From assembly GCA_044228245.1 (NCBI GenBank), contig JBGAVG010000004.1, positions 133,099-197,098 on the forward strand: DNA of 64,000 nucleotides, written 5' to 3'. Position numbers and translations under genes: made by a program. The stretch comes from Methylotenera_A sp044228245. Its GTDB lineage: Bacteria > Pseudomonadota > Gammaproteobacteria > Burkholderiales > Methylophilaceae. Every line of letters starts with the position of its first letter. The stretch's first letter is position 1. Positions 42,494 through 51,083 of this stretch are shown here, piece by piece. The notes under the pieces were generated by a model. That model was given only the letters and a program-made list of their open reading frames with translations. It was not told where the DNA came from and ran no database searches.

Positions 42494-43588
42494 TTAAATG
42501 TGTGCCGAATTAATCGCAATCGGGATGCGTTTTCTGCCAAAGTGGCTAGCCTGCTCCGCGAATCTGCCGGCGATGCTGGTAGCACAATCGGGGCAATGTC
42601 CATCTTTGGTCAGGCGATACTGGTTGATCTGATACCAATCGCGCACAATGAGCGGCACGTTGCAGTTGGGGCAGAATGTCGTATCTCCATCCTGATTGTG
42701 TACATTGCCGGTGTAGACAAACTTCAGGCCTTCACGCATCGCGATTTCTCGCGCACGTATCAGCGTAGCAACGGGTGTTGCAGGGATATCCGACATTTTG
42801 TAATCCGGGTGAAAGGCCGAGAAGTGCAGCGGCACATCGGTGCCCAAGTTGTTTTTAATCCACTGGCACATGGCGGTGATTTCTTCACTGGAGTCATTTT
42901 GGCCTGGTATCAGCAAAGTTGTGATTTCAAACCAGACATTCGTTTCATGTTTCAGGTAACGCAAGGTATCCAGTACAGGCTGCAAATGCGAGCCGGTCAG
43001 GTTGAAGTAGAACTCATCGGTAAATGCCTTCAGATCAACATTCGCGGCATCTATTTTTGCGTAAAAATCACGACTGGCTTGATCATGCATATAACCGGCA
43101 GTCACCGCCACAGTTTTGATGCCGCGTGTATGGCAGGCATCGGCCACGTCCATCGCATATTCGGCGAAGATCACTGGGTCATTATAAGTAAATGCCACGC
43201 TTTTACATTGATATCTTTCCGCGGCAGCAGCAATAGCATCGGGTGAAGCTTGATCCATCAACTGATCCATATCCTTGGATTTGCTGATATCCCAGTTCTG
43301 GCAGAACTTGCATGCCAGATTACAGCCGGCCGTGCCGAAAGACAGCACACTACTGCCCGGGTAAAAATGGTTGAGTGGTTTCTTCTCGATAGGGTCGATG
43401 CAGAAACCAGAGGAGCGCCCGTAAGTAGTGAGTATCATCTGGTCATTTTGGCGCATGCGCACAAAGCAGGCGCCGCGCTGTCCTTCATGCAGCTTGCAGT
43501 CACGCGGACACAAGTCGCATTGCATGCGCCCATCGTCCAGCATATGCCAATAACGGCCTAAGTAACCGGAATTTTCAATCATATTCAT
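42494..43588 (-). CDS. amrS: AmmeMemoRadiSam system radical SAM enzyme
   Basis: 364 residues from ATG 43588, which overlaps the AMMECR1 stop. A cysteine-rich head (CDLCPRDCKLHEGQRGAC) is followed by the radical SAM cluster motif CNLACKFCQNW (CxxxCxxC). FTYNDPVIFAEYAMDV and DVPLHFSAFHPDYKM are conserved parts of the barrel. A zinc-ribbon-like tail (CPNC...CPDC) ends the protein. It would cleave S-adenosylmethionine to start a radical reaction; the substrate of this family is not established. It is related in form to pyruvate formate-lyase-activating enzymes. Confidence 0.93.
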   Translation of the reverse strand: MNMIENSGYLGRYWHMLDDGRMQCDLCPRDCKLHEGQRGACFVRMRQNDQMILTTYGRSSGFCIDPIEKKPLNHFYPGSSVLSFGTAGCNLACKFCQNWDISKSKDMDQLMDQASPDAIAAAAERYQCKSVAFTYNDPVIFAEYAMDVADACHTRGIKTVAVTAGYMHDQASRDFYAKIDAANVDLKAFTDEFYFNLTGSHLQPVLDTLRYLKHETNVWFEITTLLIPGQNDSSEEITAMCQWIKNNLGTDVPLHFSAFHPDYKMSDIPATPVATLIRAREIAMREGLKFVYTGNVHNQDGDTTFCPNCNVPLIVRDWYQINQYRLTKDGHCPDCATSIAGRFAEQASHFGRKRIPIAINSAHI

Positions 43589-44193
43589 ACCCTCTTGTTT
43601 AAGACTTCCACTTCTTTTGTAATATCCCTTTCTTTCCATTTACTTACAGTGTAACGATAGAGTTTGACTTCCTCGTTCCAAAAACCAGGCTGTAAGCCTG
43701 CTTTGTGTTTCAGATGTGCCATAAAAACATCGGCATCTGGTAGTTGCTCCCATACCTGCGGCAGAAAGGTGCTGCGATAATGGCCAAACTCGAACACGAT
43801 GCCATCAACGCCCGGCTGCAGCTGCGCCAATGCATCATGCTCGCCTGAAAACACCAATGGCTGCATTGCTGATAGCAAGGAAATCTCGATTTCCGTGGAG
43901 TCCAGCTCGTGCATCGTCAAAGGTGAGAAGCGCGGATCACGAAATGCAGCAGCATGGGCATTGGCTTTTACGTCGATCAGCAAAGGGCGATGCGCTTCCA
44001 GTGTGCCAATGCAGCCACGCAGCTGTTCATTTTGAGTCAGTGTTACAAAGCTTGCGCCTTTTTCATGCAGCCATGGCAAATCCTCATTGGTTGCGTTGTA
44101 AGGTTTACCCAACGCATTGGAAATGGTGGTGCGTGCAATGGGGATCAGTATCTTGCCGGGATTGTCTGTTGCAGTAGCAGGCATTTCACGCAT
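43585..44193 (-). CDS. amrA: AmmeMemoRadiSam system protein A (AMMECR1 domain)
   Basis: 202 residues. The AMMECR1 core includes GASFVTLTQNEQLRGCIGTLEAHRPL (LRGCIG signature), AFRDPRFSPLTMHELDSTEIEISLLS and FLPQVWEQLPDADVFMAHLKHKAGL. The protein is soluble, of unknown function, and shares its domain with a human protein linked to developmental disorder. ATG 44193 with AGAGGAAAG upstream is preferred to a GTG at 44199. It overlaps the MEMO gene by eight bases. Confidence 0.92.
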   Translation of the reverse strand: MREMPATATDNPGKILIPIARTTISNALGKPYNATNEDLPWLHEKGASFVTLTQNEQLRGCIGTLEAHRPLLIDVKANAHAAAFRDPRFSPLTMHELDSTEIEISLLSAMQPLVFSGEHDALAQLQPGVDGIVFEFGHYRSTFLPQVWEQLPDADVFMAHLKHKAGLQPGFWNEEVKLYRYTVSKWKERDITKEVEVLNKRV

Positions 44194-44992
44194 TGTCACT
44201 TTCCTCTAAAAAAGCAAATGATGCGTAACCTACCACACGGTTTTTATCCCCTGCGGTATCACCAGAATTGCATAAGTCCAGTAGCTTGGGTTTAAGGTGG
44301 TGGCGTCTCGCAGCCAGAACCAAACCATTGACCGGCGTGCCGCCACAGGCCTGATGATGATTCAGCGTGCCGTTCATGCTCAGGATGCTGTGTACGGTTT
44401 CCTGGTCGACGGTCTGCGCCAATTCATACGGCAAAAAATGAGATAAATCGGAGCTAATCACAATGACTGTTTCCGGTCCACCCCATAAGGTATCCAGCAC
44501 TTCCGCTACTTCGGCGGGGGTGGCGTCACCAACCGCCAGCGGTACCAGTTTAAAATCATCAAGTACCGTTTGCAGAAATGGTAATTGCACTTCCAGAGAA
44601 TGTTCCAGTGCATGTGCAGCCGCGCTCACCACGACCTGATTCAAACCGGCAAGTGATGCCATGGCTGACTGGTCGAGTTCTATCTCGCCCAGCGGCGTCG
44701 CAAAAGCATCAACACCTGGCAATGCCAAGCCACGTACCGGCACGCGATGCACCGGGCCCAGCAATACCACGCGCTTGATGGTCTTGCGTATTGGAGTCAG
44801 GCGCGCATAGGCTTTTGCCGCCGTCTGGCCAGAATAAATATAGCCAGCATGCGGAACGATAATGGCCTTTGGGAAAGTCTGGTCGGCCACGGGCGCTGCC
44901 GCATCCAGAAACGCTTGAATATCATCGGTCAGCGCTTGTCTATTGCCCGGATAAAAGGCGCCAGCGACAGCAGGTTGACGTACAGTATGCAT
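44186..44992 (-). CDS. amrB: AmmeMemoRadiSam system protein B (MEMO1 family)
   Basis: 268 residues from ATG 44992, chosen because GGAGGG is five bases upstream. It has the MEMO fold related to class III extradiol dioxygenases. The candidate metal ligands are the His of VPHAGYIYSG (near 48), the His of GPVHRVP (near 82) and the Cys of LDLCNSGDTAG (near 240). Human MEMO1 binds iron or copper at the equivalent site. It is the first gene of the operon. Confidence 0.92.
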   Translation of the reverse strand: MHTVRQPAVAGAFYPGNRQALTDDIQAFLDAAAPVADQTFPKAIIVPHAGYIYSGQTAAKAYARLTPIRKTIKRVVLLGPVHRVPVRGLALPGVDAFATPLGEIELDQSAMASLAGLNQVVVSAAAHALEHSLEVQLPFLQTVLDDFKLVPLAVGDATPAEVAEVLDTLWGGPETVIVISSDLSHFLPYELAQTVDQETVHSILSMNGTLNHHQACGGTPVNGLVLAARRHHLKPKLLDLCNSGDTAGDKNRVVGYASFAFLEESDNA

Positions 44993-45093
44993 ATTACCCT
45001 CCATCAGGTAACAATTTGATTTTCAATGTTATTGTGGGGCTGTTCTGTGGTTTTTCAAGTAAAAAGCGTGTTTCAATTAGCCAATAAAATTTG

Positions 45094-45154
45094 GATTAGG
45101 TTGCGATTGGCGCTTTTCTGGCAGACTGCACAATTAATTACAACCTAATCAAGC
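45094..45154. repeat. Inverted repeat and right copy of the 30-bp direct repeat upstream of lepA
   Basis: GATTAGGTTG (45094-45103) is the exact complement of CAACCTAATC (45142-45151), 38 bp apart. The 30 bases at 45125-45154 are the right copy of the direct repeat found at 41751-41780. A further small hairpin, GGCGC-TTCAG-GCGCC, lies in the lepA leader near 45187-45201. Confidence 0.7.
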
Positions 45155-45233
45155 CTTTGTAGTAAAATCACGCCTATTGTAAAAGGGCGCTTCAGGCGCC
45201 TTATCTGTTTGTGAAAAAGCTTAAAAAGACAAC

Positions 45234-47027
45234 ATGAAAAACATCCGTAATTTCTCCATTATCGCGCACATTGATCACGGTAAATCAACATTGGCTGACC
45301 GCATCATTCATTTGTGCGGCGGCCTCGAAGATCGCGAAATGGAAGCGCAGGTGCTGGACAGCATGGATATTGAGCGCGAGCGTGGCATTACTATCAAGGC
45401 GCAAACGGCTGCACTGCAGTACAAGGCCAATGACGGTCAAATCTATAACTTGAATCTGATTGATACGCCAGGCCATGTGGATTTCAGCTATGAGGTTTCG
45501 CGCTCGCTTTCCGCGTGCGAAGGCGCGCTGCTGGTAGTGGATGCTTCACAAGGCGTCGAGGCACAGAGTGTGGCTAACTGCTATACCGCGATTGACTTGG
45601 GCGTGGAAGTGACGCCCGTGCTCAACAAAATCGATCTGCCTTCGGCTGACCCGGATCGGGTGATGCAAGAGATTGAAGACGTGATTGGTGTGGACGCGAG
45701 CGATGCTGTGCGCTGCTCGGCCAAAACCGGTGAGGGAGTGCGCGATGTACTGGAGGCGGTAGTCGCAAAGGTGCCGCCGCCAAAAGGCAATGTGGACGCG
45801 CCTCTCAAGGCATTGGTAATCGATGCCTGGTTTGACAATTATGTTGGCGTGGTGATGCTGGTGCGCGTTGTGGATGGCGTGCTGAAACCGAAAGAGAAAA
45901 TCCGCTTGATGGCGTCCGGTGCACAGCATCTGTGCGAGCAAGTGGGTGTATTTACGCCAAAATCATTGCAAAAAACCGCGCTCTCGGCGGGCGAGGTCGG
46001 GTTTGTGATTGCTGGCATTAAGTCATTGGCCGATGCCAAAGTGGGTGACACCGTCACGCATACCGACAAGCCTGCCAGCGAGCCATTGGCAGGCTTTAAG
46101 GAAGTGAAGCCGCAAGTGTTTGCTGGGCTTTACCCAGTGGAATCGAACCAGTTTGAGGCGCTGCGAACTGCGCTGGAAAAGCTGAGTCTGAATGATGCCA
46201 GCCTACTGTTTGAGCCTGAGAATTCTACCGCGCTTGGGTTTGGTTTCAGATGCGGCTTTTTAGGTTTGCTGCACATGGAGATCGTGCAGGAGCGCCTGGA
46301 GCGCGAGTACGACATGGATTTAATTACCACCGCACCAACGGTGGTGTATGAGCTGCTGCTGAAAGACGGCAGCGTGGTGCAGATCGAAAATCCATCGCGC
46401 TTGCCGGAGCCTTCTCGCATTGAGGAAATTCGCGAACCAGTGATTAACGTGCATTTGCTGATGCCGCAGGATTATGTGGGCCCGGTGATGACGTTATGTA
46501 ACAACAAGCGCGGCATTCAGAAAAATATGCAGTATATGGGCAGGCAGGTGATGCTGAGCTACGAAATGCCGCTGAACGAAGTGGTGCTGGATTTCTTCGA
46601 CAAGCTGAAATCAGTATCGCGCGGTTACGCCAGCATGGATTACGAGTTTTTGGAATTTAGAGCTGCAGATCTGGTGAAACTTGATATTATGGTGAACGGC
46701 GAGCGTGTGGATGCGCTCAGTCTGATTGTGCACCGCAGTAACAGCCAGTACCGTGGCCGTGAAGTGGCCGCCAAGATGCGCGAGCTGATTCCGCGCCAGA
46801 TGTTCGATGTGGCGATTCAGGCGGCGATTGGTGCGAATATCATCGCCCGAGAAACCGTGAAGGCAATGCGCAAGAATGTGATTGCAAAATGTTATGGCGG
46901 CGACATTACGCGAAAACGTAAATTGCTGGAAAAACAAAAGGAAGGTAAAAAACGCATGAAGCAAGTGGGTAATGTGGAGATTCCGCAAGAAGCGTTTCTG
47001 GCGATTTTAAGAGTAGAGGACAAGTAA
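45234..47027 (+). CDS. lepA: Elongation factor 4 (LepA), ribosome back-translocating GTPase
   Basis: 597 residues. GTPase motifs: IAHIDHGKSTL (G1), GITIKAQT (G2), DTPGHVDF (G3), NKIDLPSADP (G4) and CSAKTGEGV (G5). Domains II and III, V and the LepA-specific C-terminal domain follow; the tail KCYGGDITRKRKLLEKQKEGKKRMKQVG is characteristic. It acts on stalled or immature ribosomes. It is four bases from lepB, beginning the lepA-tcdA series. Confidence 0.97.
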   Translation: MKNIRNFSIIAHIDHGKSTLADRIIHLCGGLEDREMEAQVLDSMDIERERGITIKAQTAALQYKANDGQIYNLNLIDTPGHVDFSYEVSRSLSACEGALLVVDASQGVEAQSVANCYTAIDLGVEVTPVLNKIDLPSADPDRVMQEIEDVIGVDASDAVRCSAKTGEGVRDVLEAVVAKVPPPKGNVDAPLKALVIDAWFDNYVGVVMLVRVVDGVLKPKEKIRLMASGAQHLCEQVGVFTPKSLQKTALSAGEVGFVIAGIKSLADAKVGDTVTHTDKPASEPLAGFKEVKPQVFAGLYPVESNQFEALRTALEKLSLNDASLLFEPENSTALGFGFRCGFLGLLHMEIVQERLEREYDMDLITTAPTVVYELLLKDGSVVQIENPSRLPEPSRIEEIREPVINVHLLMPQDYVGPVMTLCNNKRGIQKNMQYMGRQVMLSYEMPLNEVVLDFFDKLKSVSRGYASMDYEFLEFRAADLVKLDIMVNGERVDALSLIVHRSNSQYRGREVAAKMRELIPRQMFDVAIQAAIGANIIARETVKAMRKNVIAKCYGGDITRKRKLLEKQKEGKKRMKQVGNVEIPQEAFLAILRVEDK

Positions 47028-47030
47028 ACA

Positions 47031-47810
47031 ATGTATTTTGCGTTATTCATGGTGGCAATACTGGCGGTAACCGGCTTGATCTGGCTGCTGGATATTGCCG
47101 TGCTGCGTAAAAAGCGCCAGATTGGCGTGGATGAGCCCTGGTACGTGGAATACGCCAAAAGTTTCTTCCCCGTGATTTTGCTGGTGTTTATGCTGCGCTC
47201 GTTTTTGGTGGAGCCGTTTAAAATCCCGTCAGGCTCGATGATGCCCACGCTGCTGGCAGGCGATTATATTCTGGTGAACAAATTTACGTATGGTTTGCGC
47301 GTGCCGATTCTGAATAATACTTTTTTTGAGATAGGTCATCCGAAGCGCGGCGATGTATTCGTGTTTCACTATCCGCCAGAGCCGACCATTGATTATATCA
47401 AGCGCGTGGTGGGCTTGCCCGGCGACAAGATCCAATATCAGGATAAGCATTTGATCATTAACGGCAAACCGCTGGATGTGCAGTTTGAGGATAATTACGA
47501 ATATGAGATGCAGGGTGCGAACATCATCAGTGCGCAGCGTTCAAAAGAACGCTTGGGTGATGTGCAACACGATATTCTGATTCACGATATTCCGAATCAA
47601 TACAGCCCGGATGCGCCAGGTGCCAGATTGCTTGACGGAGAAACCATTACCGTGCCTGAAGGTAGTTACTTTGCCATGGGGGATAACCGTGACAACAGCG
47701 CCGATAGCCGCGTATGGGGGTTTGTGCCTGAGCGTAATCTGGTGGGCAAGGCATTTTTTATCTGGTTTAATTTTGATAATTTTGGCAGAATTGGTTCTTC
47801 GATAAACTGA
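47031..47810 (+). CDS. lepB: Signal peptidase I
   Basis: 259 residues. Two N-terminal membrane helices (about 1-22 and 41-60) precede the periplasmic catalytic domain. The serine is in KIPSGSMMPTLLAGDY (near 69), the lysine in YIKRVVGLPGDKI (near 127), and the box E region is AMGDNRDNSADSRVWGFVP. It removes signal peptides from exported proteins. It is an essential enzyme, adjacent to lepA as usual. Confidence 0.97.
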   Translation: MYFALFMVAILAVTGLIWLLDIAVLRKKRQIGVDEPWYVEYAKSFFPVILLVFMLRSFLVEPFKIPSGSMMPTLLAGDYILVNKFTYGLRVPILNNTFFEIGHPKRGDVFVFHYPPEPTIDYIKRVVGLPGDKIQYQDKHLIINGKPLDVQFEDNYEYEMQGANIISAQRSKERLGDVQHDILIHDIPNQYSPDAPGARLLDGETITVPEGSYFAMGDNRDNSADSRVWGFVPERNLVGKAFFIWFNFDNFGRIGSSIN

Positions 47811-47845
47811 CTTGGCAATCAAGTAACTAAATAAGGGGCAACAAT

Positions 47846-48232
47846 ATGCAAAAAATGTTTGGTTTAAAAAATATTTATGTCAAACAACGGGGTATGACAT
47901 TTATCGGCCTGGTGCTGGTGATTGCAGCAGTTATATTTTTAGCGGTGTTAGGAATGAAAATCACCCCCGCTTATATTGAGTTTGCAAGTGTAAAAAAAGC
48001 CATTCAGAGGCTTGCTGATGATCCTGCTTTTAACGAAATGGGTAAAAAAGAGATTATTCAGGCTTTTAATAAATCCGCAGAAGTAGGCTACATCACTGTC
48101 ATCAAAGGCAATGATTTGGTCATAGAAAAAAGCCAGTCTGGCAATGTGGTCACTGCTGAATACCAAGTCACCATACCGATCGTCGCCAATGCCAGCGTGT
48201 TGTTGGACTTCAGTGCCACAACGGCTAAATAA
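47846..48232 (+). CDS. DUF4845 family protein with pilin-like N-terminus
   Basis: 128 residues, a DUF4845 protein, regularly found between lepB and rnc in betaproteobacteria. The N-terminus QRGMTFIGLVLVIAAVIFLAVLGMKITPAY resembles a class III prepilin signal (G followed by MTF and a long hydrophobic helix), but lacks the Glu at +5. The remaining part is a small periplasmic domain. Function unknown; it may support the signal peptidase or be an independent minor pilin-like protein. Confidence 0.85.
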   Translation: MQKMFGLKNIYVKQRGMTFIGLVLVIAAVIFLAVLGMKITPAYIEFASVKKAIQRLADDPAFNEMGKKEIIQAFNKSAEVGYITVIKGNDLVIEKSQSGNVVTAEYQVTIPIVANASVLLDFSATTAK

Positions 48233-48244
48233 GTTATCGGTAGC

Positions 48245-48928
48245 ATGTCCCTAGACAGTCTCGCTCAAGATAACCTTGTCAGGCGTATTGGCTATCCGTT
48301 TAAGTCGCCCGCCTTATTGTCGCAGGCGCTCACGCATCGTAGTTTTAGTGGAAGCAATAACGAGCGTCTGGAATTTCTGGGTGATGGCGCGCTTAATTGC
48401 ATCATTGCGAATCAGCTTTATCAACGTTTTCCCAAGCTTTCAGAGGGCGATTTAAGCCGGTTGCGGGCGCAACTGGTTAAAGAATCCAGTCTTGCCGAGA
48501 TTGCGCTTGGTTTGAGTCTCGGCGAAGCACTTAAACTGGGTGAGGGCGAGCTTAAAAGCGCAGGCTGGCGACGCCCGTCTATTCTGGCAGATGCGCTGGA
48601 GGCTATTATCGGCGCGGTTTACATCGATGGTGGTTTTCAGGCTGCCGAGATGTTTGTATTGGGGTTGTATCAGGACAAACTGGCTAATATTGACCCTAAA
48701 ATTATTGATAAAGACGCAAAATCCCAGTTGCAGGAATACCTTCAAGGCAAGAAAATCGATCTGCCAGATTACAGTGTGGTCTCAATTGAAGGCGAAGCGC
48801 ATGCGCAAACGTTTAAAATAGAATGCGTGATTAAGAAACTCAATATTTCGACGATTGGTGAAGGTACGAGCCGACGCATTGCCGAACAGCAGGCCGCGCA
48901 ATCGGCATTGGAGATAATAAAGAAATGA
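48245..48928 (+). CDS. rnc: Ribonuclease III
   Basis: 227 residues. The catalytic signature is NERLEFLGDGALN (near 37-49) with the second acidic cluster in DALEAIIGAVYIDGG (near 116), followed by a double-stranded-RNA-binding domain (about 155-225). It processes rRNA and other duplex RNA. The next gene is era, as in most proteobacteria. Confidence 0.97.
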   Translation: MSLDSLAQDNLVRRIGYPFKSPALLSQALTHRSFSGSNNERLEFLGDGALNCIIANQLYQRFPKLSEGDLSRLRAQLVKESSLAEIALGLSLGEALKLGEGELKSAGWRRPSILADALEAIIGAVYIDGGFQAAEMFVLGLYQDKLANIDPKIIDKDAKSQLQEYLQGKKIDLPDYSVVSIEGEAHAQTFKIECVIKKLNISTIGEGTSRRIAEQQAAQSALEIIKK

Positions 48929-48953
48929 AACATCAAATGAAGAAACTTGCTCA

Positions 48954-49838
48954 ATGACACAGAATTTCAGATGCGGCACGGTAGCCATTGTCGGTCGTCC
49001 GAATGTGGGTAAATCCACATTGCTCAACCACGTTCTGGGCATGAAGTTAGCGATTACTTCGCGCAAAGCCCAGACCACGCGTCATCGCTTGCTCGGCATT
49101 CATACCACAGAGGACACGCAGTTTTTGTTTGTGGATACGCCAGGGTTCCAGCAAAAGCATATTAATGCACTCAATAAAACATTGAATAAAACCGTCACGC
49201 AAGTGCTGACGGAAGTGGATGTCGTGCTGTTTGTGATTGAGCCAATGAAATTAGGCGATGCGGACAAAAAAGTGTTGGGTTTGCTGCCAAAAGATAAGCC
49301 GGTGTTGCTGGTGGTAAATAAATCTGACTTGATGGGAGACAAAGGTAACCTGCTACCGCTGATTCAGGATTTTGATTTGCTGCATGATTTTGCAGAAATC
49401 ATCCCTGTCAGCGCAAAAAAGAGCTTGAATTTGGATGAGTTGCTCGCCGCGACAAGAAAGTACCTGCCTGAACAGCCTGCCATTTATGGCGAAGACGAAC
49501 TCACTGATAAAAATGAACGCTTTTTAGCTGCCGAGCTTATCCGCGAGAAGATATTTCGCCTGCTGGGGGATGAGGTACCATATTCTGTTGCGGTCGAAAT
49601 TGAGAAATTTGAAGTGGTGAAAAATTTGCGTCGAATTTTTGCCGCAATTATTGTCGATAAAGAGAGTCAAAAGCCCATGATTATTGGCAAGGGCGGTGAT
49701 AAACTGAAACAGATTTCCACCGAAGCGCGCCAGGACATGGAAAAACTGTTTGGCAGTAAAGTGTATTTGGAGACCTGGGTGAAAGTGAAGGGTGGCTGGG
49801 CGGATGACGAAAGGGCGTTAAAAAGTCTGGGCTACTAA
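48954..49838 (+). CDS. era: GTPase Era
   Basis: 294 residues. GTPase motifs: GRPNVGKSTL (G1), DTPGFQQ (G3) and NKSDLMG (G4). The C-terminal KH domain has GKGGDKLKQISTEAR and ends ...VKGGWADDERALKSLGY. It binds 16S rRNA in 30S subunit maturation. It lies between rnc and an uncharacterised gene. Confidence 0.97.
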   Translation: MTQNFRCGTVAIVGRPNVGKSTLLNHVLGMKLAITSRKAQTTRHRLLGIHTTEDTQFLFVDTPGFQQKHINALNKTLNKTVTQVLTEVDVVLFVIEPMKLGDADKKVLGLLPKDKPVLLVVNKSDLMGDKGNLLPLIQDFDLLHDFAEIIPVSAKKSLNLDELLAATRKYLPEQPAIYGEDELTDKNERFLAAELIREKIFRLLGDEVPYSVAVEIEKFEVVKNLRRIFAAIIVDKESQKPMIIGKGGDKLKQISTEARQDMEKLFGSKVYLETWVKVKGGWADDERALKSLGY

Positions 49839-49866
49839 CCAGGGATATTGGCCAAGGATATTAGCA

Positions 49867-50346
49867 ATGTCTGATAGTAACGTTTTCAATCTACCGGTTT
49901 ATGGTAGACCTATCGAGCTGGAAGACCAGGGCGTTTATTTTGCCAGAAACAAAAAAACAGGTGCGATTAACAATCTGTTCCACCTGGTTTATCAAGAAGG
50001 CGAGTGGTATTTGTACCAGCTGAAAAACACCAGCAAGGATGGCGAAATGGGTTGGGTGATTTTGGCGGATTACGGAGATTACCCGCTGAAAAGTGTGGCG
50101 ACAGAAGAGATTCGGCACCATTTTGACAAACCCGAATATGCCGAACCCAAAGGTGCCTGGCAGCTGATGCGTAACTCACGCTACGGTTTTGGCAAGTTCA
50201 CGCCACTGCATGCAGAGGACGACATTAGATACGCAATGATTTTGTTTTCTGCTACAGAGATGCCAGGAATGCCAGAAATGCTGGTTCCGTTATTGATTCA
50301 AAAGGCCGAGGATGAGGTTTTACAAAGTTTAGCCGGCCAGGATTGA
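49867..50346 (+). CDS. Uncharacterised protein, 159 residues
   Basis: I do not recognise the family. It is soluble and acidic, with aromatic, beta-rich sequence (VYFARNKKTGAINNLFHLVYQEGEWYLYQLKN) and a C-terminal helical, acidic region (LLIQKAEDEVLQSLAGQD). There is no signal peptide. Its position between era and recO, with its stop close to the recO start, implies shared transcription with repair and ribosome-assembly genes. Codon use matches the neighbours, so the frame is very likely real. Confidence 0.75.
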   Translation: MSDSNVFNLPVYGRPIELEDQGVYFARNKKTGAINNLFHLVYQEGEWYLYQLKNTSKDGEMGWVILADYGDYPLKSVATEEIRHHFDKPEYAEPKGAWQLMRNSRYGFGKFTPLHAEDDIRYAMILFSATEMPGMPEMLVPLLIQKAEDEVLQSLAGQD

Positions 50347-50348
50347 CG

Positions 50349-51074
50349 ATGGCGATCAGATCGGAATTCTATCGTCAGGATAATCAGGCCGTGTATGTGC
50401 TGCACACCTATCCATTCAAGGAAACCAGTCTGGTGGTCGAGCTTTTCAGCAAGCAGTTCGGGCGCATCGCCGCCATTGCAAAAGGTGCGCGCCGGCCGCG
50501 TTCAGCCATGCGCGGCATGCTGCAATCGTTTCAGTTATTAAGTGGAGCTTGGTCCGGCAAGAACGAACTTAAAACCTTGCACGGCCTGGATTGGAGCTCA
50601 GGACTGACCTTGATTCGTGGCGAGGCGCTGATGTGCGGCTTTTACATGAACGAGCTGTTGCTGCGCTTATTGCCCCGCGAAGATGCGCATGAAACCTTGT
50701 TCGAGTATTATGCCAATACGATGCAGACTTTGGCATTAGGCAAGGATTTGGCGACTACGCTGCGCCGGTTTGAGCTGAAGTTGCTGCAAGAAATGGGCTA
50801 CGCGGTGCCTTTGCTGCAAGACGAAAACGGCCTGGAAATTATGCCGGACAAAACATATCGCTACGAAGCGGAATATGGCGCCTGCGAGCCAAGTGTAACC
50901 AAAAATGGCGTACAATTAAGCGGTAAGACGTTGCAGGATATGGCGCGTGATGATTATGCAGACAGTGCCACACAAGCCCAAAGCAAACAGTTAATGCGTT
51001 ATCTGCTGGCGCATTATCTGGGTGATAAGCCTTTACATACACGACAATTACTGATCGATTTACAAACAATATAG
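50349..51074 (+). CDS. recO: DNA repair protein RecO
   Basis: 241 residues from ATG 50349 (AGGA about eight bases upstream; a TTG at 50343 is less likely). The N-terminal OB-fold, VYVLHTYPFKETSLVVELFSKQFGRIAAIAKGARRPRS, is typical, followed by the helical C-terminal domain. RecO helps load RecA on gapped DNA with RecR. The C-terminal zinc cysteines of some homologues are not evident. Confidence 0.93.
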   Translation: MAIRSEFYRQDNQAVYVLHTYPFKETSLVVELFSKQFGRIAAIAKGARRPRSAMRGMLQSFQLLSGAWSGKNELKTLHGLDWSSGLTLIRGEALMCGFYMNELLLRLLPREDAHETLFEYYANTMQTLALGKDLATTLRRFELKLLQEMGYAVPLLQDENGLEIMPDKTYRYEAEYGACEPSVTKNGVQLSGKTLQDMARDDYADSATQAQSKQLMRYLLAHYLGDKPLHTRQLLIDLQTI

Positions 51075-51083
51075 AAAATCAAG

